Source: Cherax quadricarinatus (Eukaryota > Arthropoda > Malacostraca > Decapoda > Parastacidae). From it: a DNA stretch of 64,000 bases. Where the stretch lies: contig NC_091369.1 in the NCBI RefSeq assembly GCF_038502225.1, positions 13,855,469 to 13,919,468 of the forward strand, written 5' to 3'. Within the stretch, counting starts at the first letter, position 1. Each line of letters starts with the position of its first letter. Under the pieces are notes generated by a model. That model was not told the DNA's origin. It ran no database searches and saw only the letters and a program-made list of their open reading frames with translations. Made by a program: the position numbers and the translations under genes. Positions 12,935 through 22,845 of the stretch are shown piece after piece.

Positions 12935-13080
12935 ATATTTTTTTAAAGGGGCGGTGGTGTAAGCCAGTGGAAGGCCTCGGTCAGATGACCAAAAGCTACA
13001 GTGGCGGGTCATCATATGACTAAGACCCGCATCAGGAAACACTTGTCTTGTTTCCTGACGAACCTAACCTAACCTAACCT
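12935..13080 (+). repeat. Hairpin-rich retroposon-like end with (AACCT)4
   Basis: Two stem-loops. The first is GCGGGTC at about 12993 pairing with GACCCGC at about 13024. The second is a perfect 9-bp stem, TCAGGAAAC (13032-13040) with GTTTCCTGA (13050-13058). They are followed by (AACCT)4 at 13061-13080, the complement of the arthropod telomere unit TTAGG. The second hairpin has a compensated relative at 16150-16178. Confidence 0.5.
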
Positions 13081-13497
13081 TCTACGCCTCCCTCATAATC
13101 CAAGTGGTTAGTGTTACCCCCACTGCCACCACCATTCCTACCACCCCGTCCACCACAACCATCACCACCACAAACACCTTCAGTTATCTTACACAATAAC
13201 AATGTTATCGTCACTACTCATTTGCAGATAACCCAAATCGCTCCTTAATTACTTCAGAACAATTACAATATCCTGTCAACATGTTAATCACACTCTCCCT
13301 TTCCTCTGACCTAATCTATATACTCCCATTGCCACACGCTCTTTGACCTGGCTTTAGCGCTTCCCTTGGAATAAACGGAGATTTTGAAGTGTTTCAGCTA
13401 CTTAGCGCTGCAAGACAGGTATTCCTCTGTATCTCCTAACCCCCAACCCCCTCTTCCTCAATGCACGAGAATAAATAGTGCAGAGTGGACATAAAAT
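13081..13497. other. No recognisable feature
   Basis: Short CCACCA-rich patch near 13115-13175; otherwise unique-looking sequence. Confidence 0.4.
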
Positions 13498-13499
13498 CT

Positions 13500-13502
<3 letters not shown>

Positions 13503-13592
<90 letters not shown>
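13503..13592. repeat. (AT)n microsatellite
   Basis: About 90 bp of AT with one GTACAT interruption, at the 3' end of the following minus-strand LINE-B 3'UTR. Confidence 0.95.
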
Positions 13593-13595
<3 letters not shown>

Positions 13596-13860
13596 TCAAC
13601 AAGTCGGCCGTCTCCCACCGAGGCAGGGTGACCCAAAAAAGAAAGAAAATCCCCAAAAAGAAAATACTTTCATCATCATTCAACACTTTCACCACACTCA
13701 CACATTATCACTGCTTTTGCAGAGGTGCTCAGAATACAACAGTTTAGAAGCATATACGTATAAAGATACACAACATATCCCTCCAAACTGCCAATATCCC
13801 AAACCACTCCTTTAAAGTGCAGGCATTGTACTTCCCATTTCCAGGACTCAAGTCCGACTA
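13593..13860 (-). mobile_element. LINE family B 3'UTR, solo, minus strand
   Basis: Reverse complement of the 12703 copy, slightly longer at its 5' side. It ends on its 3' side (13593) in (AT)n. Confidence 0.8.
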
Positions 13861-13868
13861 TTTTCACT

Positions 13869-13892
13869 GTATATATATATATATATAAATAT

Positions 13893-13952
<60 letters not shown>
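13869..13952. repeat. (AT)n microsatellite
   Basis: Abuts MITE copy 2. Confidence 0.95.
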
Positions 13953-14939
<987 letters not shown>

Positions 14940-15178
14940 GCTTCACATCACCTATCAGTAATATATAAGCTTTCAACGCATATCTTGTACTTTCATCAAG
15001 CTTGATGGACTGATCACATCGATTCCAGGCTGAGGGACTGATTACCTCAAACTCCCTCTCATCTTCTACCATTTTTCTCTATATTGGACCAAGGAAGCCA
15101 GTAGCTGGCGAAACGTTTCCATTATAAAGATACCTAAGTGTGTCTCAGTCACCAACTTGTAAGTTTTCTGAACCATTA
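14940..15178 (+). mobile_element. Penelope-like element terminal repeat 1
   Basis: Shares a block order with 22630, 27655 (minus) and 33715: CAAGCTTGATGGACTGAT, GGGACTGATTACCTCAAAC, a TATTGGA box, a stem GCCAG/CTGGC, CGAAACGTTTCC, AAAGATACC and a TTCTGAACCATT end. The copy at 33.3 kb links this block to a GIY-YIG endonuclease domain, which is why it is called Penelope-like. Confidence 0.7.
15082..15125 (+). ncRNA. Hammerhead-ribozyme-like motif, core mutated
   Basis: TATTGGA, a degenerate core CCAAGGA (consensus CTGATGA), stem II GCCAG-TAG-CTGGC, then GAAACGTTTCC. Probably inactive because the CTGATGA box is altered. Stem II differs from the copy at 22735 by a compensated pair. Confidence 0.45.
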
Positions 15179-15474
15179 GTGAGTTTTAAAGAGGATTAAC
15201 ATTTTTATTGGTCTCTGTAACCTCTAATTTGATCCATCTATTTTCTAGAATTAAATTTAGTCTTCTGGAAACTAATGAATTAAAATCTCAAGCTGAAAAC
15301 CCAGACATTTATTTTAAAGGTTTCATGTAATTCCATTAAGATATTTATGAGATATAATTTTTTATCTAAAATCTCCATTAAATAATAGACAATACGCTAA
15401 ATGAAACGTATTTATTTCTGTACAATGTTATGGTCTGCTGTTTTGTAAACGAGATTAGCATGTGTGAGCACCAG
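15179..15474. other. No recognisable feature
   Basis: AT-rich; nothing seen. Confidence 0.4.
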
Positions 15475-15489
15475 TTTGATCAGTCTAAT

Positions 15490-15715
15490 GCAGGGGTCCC
15501 CAACCTGCGGCCCGAGGGCCTCAAGTGGCCCTTCTAGGCAATGGATGTGGCCCTCACATGTAGCTTCCACACTGCACAATGCCAATAATTACAAAATATT
15601 GTTTTTATTCATAAAAATTATAAATATTACAAAATGGGGCCCTCCTTAAAATTTAGCCTTTTAAAATTGGCCCTCTCATACTAACAGGTTGTGAACTACT
15701 GGGTCACTGTCACTC
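15490..15715. mobile_element. hAT-like non-autonomous DNA element (candidate)
   Basis: Left end CAGGGGTCCCCAACCTGCGG resembles the terminal repeats of many hAT elements. The right side has AACAGGTTGTGAACTACTG, whose complement CAGTAGTTCACAACCTGTT is a diverged match. GTCTAATG before the left end and CTCTAATG after 15710 may be an 8-bp target duplication, though about 12 bp lie between the visible right terminus and that word. Confidence 0.5.
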
Positions 15716-15854
15716 TAATGGCTTTCGTGTTACACTAATACCTGGGAGACTGAAATATATGATAACGTTGTGTATTATTCCAGTTATTGGAACTTTTCAT
15801 TCTCTCCGGGTTTCGTTAGGTAAATGGGAGAACAAACCTGCAGGAAACTATCAA

Positions 15855-16149
15855 TCAACAGGGTCATCTACACCATTAAGACTTGTACTTGTAACAAACT
15901 CCCAAATACAGTTATAGAGGCTAAAACGTTGTTTAGTTTTAAAAATAGGTTAGATAAATACATGAGTGGGTGTGAGTTGGACCTGATAAGCTTGTGCTAC
16001 TAGGTCTGATGCCGTGCACCTTCCTTAAGTGAATGTGACCTGACCTGACTAGGTTGGGTGCATTGGCTTAAGCTGGTAGGAGACTTGGACCTGCCTTGCA
16101 TGGGCCAGTAGGCCTGCTGCAGTGTTCCTTCTTTCTTATGTTCTTATGT
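15855..16149 (+). mobile_element. L2/CR1-type LINE 3' end
   Basis: Translatable tail KTLFSFKNRLDKYMSGCEL, then a 3'UTR ending GGGCCAGTAGGCCTGCTGCA, GTGTTCCTTC and TTCTTATGTTCTTATG. A minus-strand relative is at 16392-16850, with tail-only pieces at 22543 and 52683. Confidence 0.7.
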
Positions 16150-16178
16150 GTCAGGAGACACTTATCCTCTCTCCTGAC
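16150..16178 (+). other. Perfect 9-bp stem-loop
   Basis: GTCAGGAGA (16150-16158) pairs with TCTCCTGAC (16170-16178). Homologous to the hairpin at 13032-13058 but with different, compensated stem bases. It lies immediately after a LINE TTCTTATG tail. Confidence 0.55.
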
Positions 16179-16391
16179 GGAGCAAAACAATAACAGCCCT
16201 GAAACCCAAGTACTGCCGAGTGATTTTGCTTTCAATTATCACTGCAATGGGTTGGGTTCGAGTCTCGTTTTATCTTCTCATAAATGCACCCTTATATACA
16301 CATACATGGGAAATTAGACACATGTGAATTTTTAAAAGGCGTTGCCCCAGCCTGTGGCTTTATCATGTCAGTTTTCTTTGTATTGAGCTGA

Positions 16392-16850
16392 TACATAAGA
16401 ACATAAGAAAGAAGGAACACTGCAGGAGGCCTGCTGGCTCATACTAGGCAGGTCCTTTACAATTTATCCCACTAACAAAACATTTGCCCAACCCAATTTT
16501 CAATGCCACCCAAGAAATAAGCTCTGATGTGCAAGTCCCACTCAAATCCAACCCCTCCCACTCATGTACTTATCCAACCTAAATTTGAAACTACCCAAAG
16601 TCCCAGCCTCAATAACCCAACTAGGTAGACTGTTCCACTCATCAACTACCCTATTTCCAAACCAATACTTTCCTATGTCCTTTCTAAATCTAAACTTATC
16701 TAATTTAAATCCATTACTGCGGGTTCTCTCTTGGAGAGATATCCTCAAGACCTTATTAATATCCCCTTTATTAATACCTATCTTCCACTTATACACTTCG
16801 ATCAGGTCTCCCCTCATTCTTCGTCTAACAAGCCAAACCATACCACGGGT
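16392..16850 (-). mobile_element. L2/CR1-type LINE 3' end, minus strand
   Basis: The 3' terminus at 16392 reads CATAAGAACATAAGAAAGAA on the plus strand (sense TTCTTATGTTCTTATG). The coding remnant is described at 16542-16889. Confidence 0.75.
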
Positions 16851-16889
16851 GGGGTTAGAACCCGAGATCAACGAGTCATAAGACTCCAA
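16542..16889 (-). pseudogene. L2/CR1-type C-terminal frame fused to a tRNA-like head
   Basis: 115 codons. Residues from about 19 onward are LVRRRMRGDLIEVYKWKIG, DKFRFRKDIGKYWFGNRVVD and EWNSLPSWVIEAGTLGSFKF, the standard post-RT tail of L2/CR1 LINEs. The first 18 or so codons derive from 16835-16889, which reads on the minus strand as a tRNA T-arm-like GGGTTCTAACCCC. The frame is open across the join. Probably a template-switch chimera rather than a gene. Confidence 0.6.
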
Positions 16890-16915
16890 ACCGACGCGTT
16901 AACCCACTGCTTAGT
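16835..16915 (-). repeat. tRNA-like SINE head (weak)
   Basis: Minus strand contains GGTTAACGCGTCGGTTTGGA and GGGTTCTAACCCC, a plausible Pol III box pair, though the T-loop base is atypical and the anticodon arm does not fold cleanly. Confidence 0.4.
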
Positions 16916-16929
16916 AAAGTGTCTTCGTA

Positions 16930-17020
16930 TATACTGTACATACCCCAGGTGTTGCGTATATAAATACCCAAGTGTTGTATATCTGAATGATTTCTCATCT
17001 TATCGGTATAGTATGCAAGT
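16930..17020 (+). mobile_element. Penelope-like terminal repeat tail fragment
   Basis: TACCCAAGTGTTGTATAT and TCATCTTATCGGTATAGTAT resemble the distal end of the repeats at 35918-36095. Confidence 0.45.
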
Positions 17021-17035
17021 ATTATTTTTCACATA

Positions 17036-17430
17036 TATACATATATAAGTATACTTATACAAGCACAAACAGGCATGTGCGAGCGTATATATGCACATAT
17101 ATACCTCTGTAGAAGCATATATAGCCACAAGCATGTATGCATACCGTATACATACGCCAACATATGTACACACATAGGCATATGCACACGTTTACATGCA
17201 CATGTAAACATGTGCGCACATATACATGCGCACACATATACAAATGCATACGTAAACACACGCACACACATATGCATACACATATACGTGTTCACATGTG
17301 TATTATACACACATGCATACACATACATGCACATGTATAGACACGCATATGTATACATACGTACAAGTACATGCATACATACCTGCACACAGGCATATAT
17401 AGGCAAATACATACAACCATACAGATGCAT
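17036..17430. repeat. Alternating purine-pyrimidine (ACATATGC) tract
   Basis: About 390 bp of near-strict R-Y alternation made of CACATATAC and ATGCATAC words. Z-DNA-prone composition. Frames here are artefacts. Confidence 0.8.
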
Positions 17431-17457
17431 ATTCATACCAATTATATTTTTATTATA

Positions 17458-17458
<1 letters not shown>

Positions 17459-17520
<62 letters not shown>
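17459..17520. repeat. (ATT)n microsatellite
   Basis: About 62 bp. Confidence 0.95.
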
Positions 17521-18094
17521 CGTGTCACCCTGCCCTGGTTTCATTAACTGTGTTGCACATTTGGCATCATTTACACTTGCCAACTTCACTCACGTTTTTT
17601 CCTCTTAATTACTCTTAATTCTTAAACTTTCTCCGTTTACTCCTCTCGTATTGATAATGTATTTTCTCGTGTAACTTTTGGAACCTCTCGAGGGATGATA
17701 AGAAGCACTTGAGAGAGGTATGATGTTTGATCTCCTCTCCATATCTGACCCAGATAACCGTACGGTGGATCAAGTCCTCGTAACACTTCTCACTGGATCA
17801 CCCATATGGGTCACCCGTATGGGTGTTGTACAGTTCGTTGAAAGAGACACGTCTCCAGGTTGGCAGATTTCCAGTTTATCAATAGCTAAGGTGAATCTTA
17901 TTTTTTTTAGGTACGGCGATTTTTATGATTTTTCACTTTACTTTTGGTTCTAAACCCGTATGGGTCTTGTAGCACGTGGTGCAGCCATACGTTGATAAGT
18001 ACACGTTTCTGAAACGGCTTAATTACGGTTACAATGCGTTCCTGATTTGTCAAAGTTCACCGTTGTTACCAAATATTGGCACTATAGGAAATCG
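17521..18094. other. No recognisable feature
   Basis: Contains several CCCGTATGGGT words (17800-17970) but no gene or named repeat that I recognise. Confidence 0.4.
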
Positions 18095-18250
18095 TTAACC
18101 CCGTAGGGGTTATACAGCGCCTCGGGAAGAGGAGATAATCAAGTCTGATCCAAAAAGAAGGGAAGAGTCGCTCCTTTTCAGTGGAACAAGAGAACTTCAC
18201 TTACTTATAGCCTCGGTAACGTAATCTATCAGGTACCTGAGAAGGTGTAT
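18095..18250 (-). repeat. AAT-tail-family repeat, minus strand
   Basis: GTAGGGGTTATACAGCGCCT matches the complement of the 9330-9350 end. Downstream GGAGATAATCAAG and TGATCC words continue as an interspersed repeat. Confidence 0.5.
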
Positions 18251-18378
18251 CACTCAGGCTGATAGCACGAACGTAGATAAGCACATTTACGGAGGAACTA
18301 ACAATGTAAACAAAACGAAATGTCATAATAGCCTGGCATACGCGTAATTACAAGTACACTAGCAGTTTGACGCATTAC

Positions 18379-18463
<85 letters not shown>
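18379..18463. repeat. (AT)n microsatellite
   Basis: About 84 bp at the 5' edge of LINE family C. Confidence 0.95.
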
Positions 18464-18466
<3 letters not shown>

Positions 18467-18527
18467 ACCCAAGGAGGTGCTACTGTCCTGTAGAATGAGT
18501 GTAAAACGGAAACTTGTAATTGTTTTA

Positions 18528-18543
18528 CACAGTGATAAGATTG
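18528..18543. repeat. Target-site duplication, left copy
   Basis: CACAGTGATAAGATTG, repeated exactly at 18747-18762. It brackets the Penelope-like palindrome. Confidence 0.85.
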
Positions 18544-18746
18544 GAAATATAAACACATATGCAGTATAATGTGATCCTTTATTGACAACGTTTCACCCAC
18601 ACAGTGGGCTTTTTCAAATCACACACAGATCTGTGTGTGATTTGAAAAAGCCCACTGTGTGGGTGAAACGTTGTCAATAAAGGATCACATTATACTGCAT
18701 ATGTGTTTATATTTCCATTGTGTCGGTATTTTATACCATTTATTTC
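18544..18746. mobile_element. Penelope-like palindromic insertion
   Basis: Non-coding insertion between exact 16-bp duplications. Bases 18543-18629 and 18630-18716 are perfect inverted complements with no spacer (centre AGA|TCT). A further 30 bp, ending TGTCGGTATTTTATACC and ATTTATTT, completes one terminal repeat. Each arm carries the AAGCCCAC/GTGGG stem followed by GAAACGTTGTC. Same family as 60530-61135. Confidence 0.85.
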
Positions 18747-18762
18747 CACAGTGATAAGATTG
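18747..18762. repeat. Target-site duplication, right copy
   Basis: Exact repeat of 18528-18543. Confidence 0.85.
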
Positions 18763-20604
18763 CTGGTGTCTATTCTCTCTCTCTTATGAACACTTAATAT
18801 GACAGAATCATCTTACTACTTATACTTATATCTGGTGCATACTACACATGTAGCTGTGCGTATGAATGCGTATGAACACTCACCTCAGCTTTCTTTTGTT
18901 CGCTTAATAATCATTATCCTTATAGTGTTTCATTTTATCTCAATGGGGAAGAGGGTGAGAGTTCTGTCCCCGTATGTTTTGCATGTCGTAAAAGGCGACT
19001 AAAATGCAAGGGGGCTAGTAACCCTTCCTGAATAAATTACTAACTAGACAGGAATTTTTTTTTTTCTGTTAGGTTGCTTGAACGTGTGTGGGTGTAGTGT
19101 GGATGGGAAGAAACTATTGATGCTGAATGTCCTAACTCTAAGCAAAACCAAGTCAAAGCTGTAGGAGAATTTCTGAGGAGAGGAGTACACGAGATTAAGT
19201 CAAGTGTATCTGAGAGAATTAGAGATAAGCAAAGAGTAGCGAAAATATTAAATTATCAGTTCTGTTAAGTATGAGAGGGAATATAAATAAATAAATTAAA
19301 TAACTATGTGGATTAAAATAAGGGTGGGATGTGAGGAGTAGGTAATAGTGTTTATGCACCTGAGGAAGAGAAGAGTGTAGAGAAGAGAAATTTTTGGGAG
19401 ATGTTCAGTAAAAGTTTAGGGAGTTTTGAACCAAATTAGAAAATAATTGTTGTGGAGGACCCAAATGTCAGTGGGAAAAACTGTTGTAGAAGGCGCAGTA
19501 GGTAAATCAGGAAAGCTTTGTATAAAGGGGTCTGGTAACACGTATCACGTATTTGAAGAAAAATGAGGATAAATAAGAAAATGAGATACAATATAGGGTG
19601 TGATAATACCAATTTGTTAGAGTATGCATTAGTAGATACAAGGTAGATGGGTAAACTTGTGGATAAGCATGTTTTTAGAAGAGCAACAGACATATCAGAC
19701 CATTACTGAGCGGTAGCTACAGTGAGAATAAGTAGATGGAGCACAAGGAGAATGTCATCAGTACGTAAGAGAGAAGTGAAAGTTTGTAAATTAAAGGAGA
19801 TATTTAGGGTAAAGTATAAACAAGAATTTGAAGAACAGTAGGCTAGAGAGGTTTTAGGTAATGAGAAGGCAGTAGAGGAGGTATGAGGTAGATTTATAGT
19901 ATGCAACAGGCGTTTGTGAGTATAGTTGGGTGGTTGCAGGAGGAAAGAGGATTGGCGGAATGACGAGGTTAAAAAGGGTGATAAGGGTGAAAAAAGATGG
20001 CATATGAAAGGCTTTTGCAATGTAGAAGTGATATTCGGAAAAATGAGTATACGAAGAATAAAAGAGTGGTTATGGAGTGGAAAAGAAGTTTTATCAAAAA
20101 AAAAAAAAAAATCACTGCAAATATGGAAAAACTTTGGAGTGAGATAAGTAATAGTTGAGAAAACATAGAAACAAATGGATTTAACAATTAAAGGAAGAAC
20201 CATCAGATAGGGAAGTGAGGTACTGGAAAGATGAAGGGAATGTTTTGAGAATTGGTGAATGTTGATGAAGAAAGGAATGCAGTAATTTCTTGCATTGGGC
20301 AGGAAGGTATAACACATTTTAGGAGTAAGGAAGAACCACATGTGAGTTTGGTAGAAGTGGGTATAATGACAGGGTGTAAAGCAGCTGGGGTAAACTGGAT
20401 TAAGACAGAAATGTTAAAAGCAGGTGGGAATATATCTTTGAGGTGGTTGGTGTATGTGTTCAATATATACATGTAAGGGGAAAAGGTACCTCAAGATTGG
20501 AAGGGAACATGTATAGCTCTTTTGTATAATATACAGAGGAAGAAGAGTGTAAGAATTTTTGAGAAACAATCGTGTCAGGTCTACTGGGTAGAGTATATGA
20601 TAGA

Positions 20605-20966
20605 ATTTTTTTTAAAGGATCAACTGTATATAACAAAAAAAGGCACAATACCGTGACTGGAACGATACACAAATAACCCGCATCTGGTTGTCTTTGTTGT
20701 GGACGTTTCGCAATCCAGTGGCTGGCTGGATGGCGAAACGTCTACGATAGGGATGCCCGGGTGTTGCTTATGTGTCTTAATTTCATCTTGTCGGTATTAT
20801 ATACCATTCTTGTACTACTACTACTACTACTACTACCACCTCCTCTTCCTGCCTATATATAGCTGTCCTGCTCCACTTCTGGTTAGTGTGACTTTGTAAA
20901 TGGTCCAAGTCGGACCGAAACGTCGTCGTAAGCTTCCCTCTTTTATGTGCGGGTTATTTGTGTATG
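20605..20966. mobile_element. Penelope-like insertion in LINE C
   Basis: Inverted ends: ACACAAATAACCCGCAT near 20670 and its complement ATGTGCGGGTTATTTGTGTA near 20943. It contains CGAAACGTC boxes at about 20736 and 20918 after stems CCAGTGG.. and GGTCC-AAGTC-GGACC, plus a TGTCGGTATTATATACC end near 20790. LINE C is collinear on either side. AACTGTA occurs at both edges as a possible short target duplication. Confidence 0.65.
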
Positions 20967-21030
20967 AACTGTAAGACATAAAATAGGATTGCAGAGGAAC
21001 AAGGAGGATTTGGGAAGGGTAGGGTAGAGC

Positions 21031-21679
21031 TCTTAGATAAGTTGAGATGTGGCTACTCTGTCTCTTAAAGGCACTGAGGTACAGCATCCTTGCATTGTGG
21101 TTATGGGATACTGGGGATACCTATCTCGGATCGCGCAGCGACTGGGATACATCTACTTTGCAAAATTCAAATTTTAGTTAATATTTGAATTTCTAAAGAT
21201 ACTTTGAAAATTATTATTTTTTCTTAGAGATTAGATAACTATTTCTGCTTCTAGCCTACTAGATAACGAATAAGGAAAAAAATAAATAGTTGATATTGCT
21301 TAGTATTCTCTAGCGACCCATTATCTCAAAGCAAATAACATATGAAAACAGATGTGAGAGTTTTCTGAGACAGTTGTTAACGTGAGTTAAGTCTTGCTGG
21401 TTCTCAAACTTTACCCATAAGCGTTTATATAGGTTTATGTAACGTAAGTAACGTTCAACCTATCGTAACCCAACCTAACACAGGGAACTATATAAATCGC
21501 AAGTATTATCCAGGATCATTTGATATAAAATAGCTCGACCTGACGCTCTTATCCAGGTCATGGTTTTAAGAAAGTGCATTAAATACCAAAGAGGTGAGTA
21601 ACACGAGTAACATGAGTAAATTTTATGTAATAATTTTTTTTGCAATGGTCTTGAGGGAACACACATGTTATAGACACAG
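21031..21679. other. No recognisable feature
   Basis: Unique-looking AT-rich sequence. Confidence 0.4.
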
Positions 21680-21915
21680 ATGAGTCACAGGGATGTTAGG
21701 AAGTATTTCTTCAGGCACAGAGTTGTTAGGAAGTGGAACAGTCTGGAGAGTGATGTAGTGGAGGCAGGATCCATACATAGCTTTAAGAAGAGGTAATATA
21801 AGGGTCATGGAGAAGGGAGAGTGGACCTAGTAACGACTAGTAAAGAGGACGAACCAGGAGCTATAAATCGACCCCTGCAACCAAAGCGAGTACATAATGA
21901 GTACATAATGAGTAC
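21680..21915 (+). mobile_element. CR1-like LINE 3' fragment 3
   Basis: Plus-strand copy of the last 200 bp: GATGTTAGGAAGTATTTCTT, GTGGAGGCAGGATCC and GACCCCTGCAACC, ending in three GAGTACATAAT units. Confidence 0.75.
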
Positions 21916-21952
21916 ATAAAAGCACATGATGTTGATTTAACAGGGGTTAACC

Positions 21953-22259
21953 AGGGTTAACCGGGGTTAACCAGGGTTAACCTGGGTTAACCGGGGTTAA
22001 CCAGGGTTAACCAGGGTTACCAGGGTTAACCGGGGTTAACCAGGGTTAACCAGGGTTACCAGGGTTAACCGGGGTTAACCAGGGTTAACCGGGGTTAACC
22101 AGGGTTAACCGGGGTTAACCAGGGTTAACCAGGGTTAACCAGGGTTAACCAGGGTTAACCAGGGTTTACCAGGGTTAACCAGGGTTTACCAGGGTTACCA
22201 GGGTTAACCGGGGTTAACCGGGGTTAACCAGGGTTAACCAGGGTTAACCAGGGTTAACC
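21953..22259. repeat. 10-bp satellite, (CAGGGTTAAC)n
   Basis: About 30 decamers alternating AGGGTTAACC and GGGGTTAACC, with a few 9-bp and GTTTACC variants. Nearly every unit holds the palindrome GGTTAACC. Confidence 0.95.
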
Positions 22260-22354
22260 GAATAAACTCAAACACTGATTTATTTCTGATCAGAAGAAAC
22301 TTTCTCCTGTTATACCAACGATATCAGTGTGACCAGTTAGCAAAATTTGAAACG

Positions 22355-22462
22355 TGCGGCCAGCAGTTACAGCCTGGTTGATCAGACCCTAATCAGCCAC
22401 GAGGCCTGGTCTCCGACCGGGGGCGTTGACCCCGAAACCAACTCCAGGTATACTCCAGGTAT
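22355..22462 (+). mobile_element. LINE-D/SINE 3' tail, solo
   Basis: GCGGCCAGCAGTTACAGCCT, CACGAGGCCTGGTCTCCGAC, GGCGTTGACCCCGAAACC and CTCCAGGTATACTCCAGGTA, the tail also seen at 12520-12620. Confidence 0.7.
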
Positions 22463-22542
22463 GCATTAGCCACTGACTGTTTATGCCATTCGCTATTTTA
22501 TTTTATTTTTATCAGAGGAAAGAGCTAAACCTAAATAAGAAC

Positions 22543-22630
22543 ATAAATAAGGAACACTGCAGGAAGCCTACTGGCCCAAATAGAGGTATTACAGCGCCTG
22601 TGGAATGGGAGACATTCAAATTCGATCCAG
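22543..22630 (-). repeat. Mixed LINE tail and AAT-family fragments
   Basis: AAGAACATAAATAAGGAACA with TACTGGCCCA is an L2-type tail (minus). TTACAGCGCCTGTGGAATGG is AAT-family related. Confidence 0.5.
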
Positions 22631-22845
22631 TTGATTCAGTCCATCAGTCTTGATGGAGTGAACACATCGACTCAAGGTTGAGGGACTGATTACCTCATTC
22701 TCCTCCTGTTCTTCAAGTTTCTCCTACATATGGACTGATGAAGCCACTGTGTGGCGAAACGTTTCCTCAATAAAGATACCCAAGAGTTGCACATGTGTCT
22801 AATTTATCAACATGTCGGTTCTCTGAACCATTCATCTACAAACAA
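22630..22845 (+). mobile_element. Penelope-like terminal repeat 2
   Basis: Full block order: CAGTCTTGATGGAGTGAACA, GAGGGACTGATTACCTC, hammerhead-like core at 22732-22766, AATAAAGATACCC and ATGTCGGTTCTCTGAACC. Confidence 0.75.
22728..22772 (+). ncRNA. Hammerhead-ribozyme-like motif, core intact
   Basis: Core box CTGATGA (22735-22741), one extra A, stem II GCCAC-TGT-GTGGC (22743-22755), GAAAC (22756-22760), GTT, then TCC (22764-22766) pairing with GGA (22732-22734) as helix I. The GAAACGTTTC palindrome would give a very short helix III, as in hammerheads reported from Penelope-like elements that cleave better as dimers. The extra A after CTGATGA departs from the canonical motif. Confidence 0.55.

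Larger units (their letters stand above)
18464..21030 (+). mobile_element. LINE family C, decayed, interrupted by two Penelope-like insertions
   Basis: The 5'UTR block (18464-18543 and 18763-19070) matches 56851-57230. Endonuclease remnants follow near 19340-19740: TATGCACCTGAGGAAGAG, then LLEYALVDTR and RATDISDHY with stops. RT N-terminal remnants lie at 19740-20600, and the LINE resumes at 20967-21025 with the sequence for ADEQGGF. Many stops and indels relative to LINE A and B mark it as old. It is the only copy here that joins a 5'UTR to coding sequence. Confidence 0.7.

Noticed and set aside
13061..13080. Telomere
   Set aside because: Only four AACCT units, inside an interspersed-repeat context; far too short to be a chromosome end.
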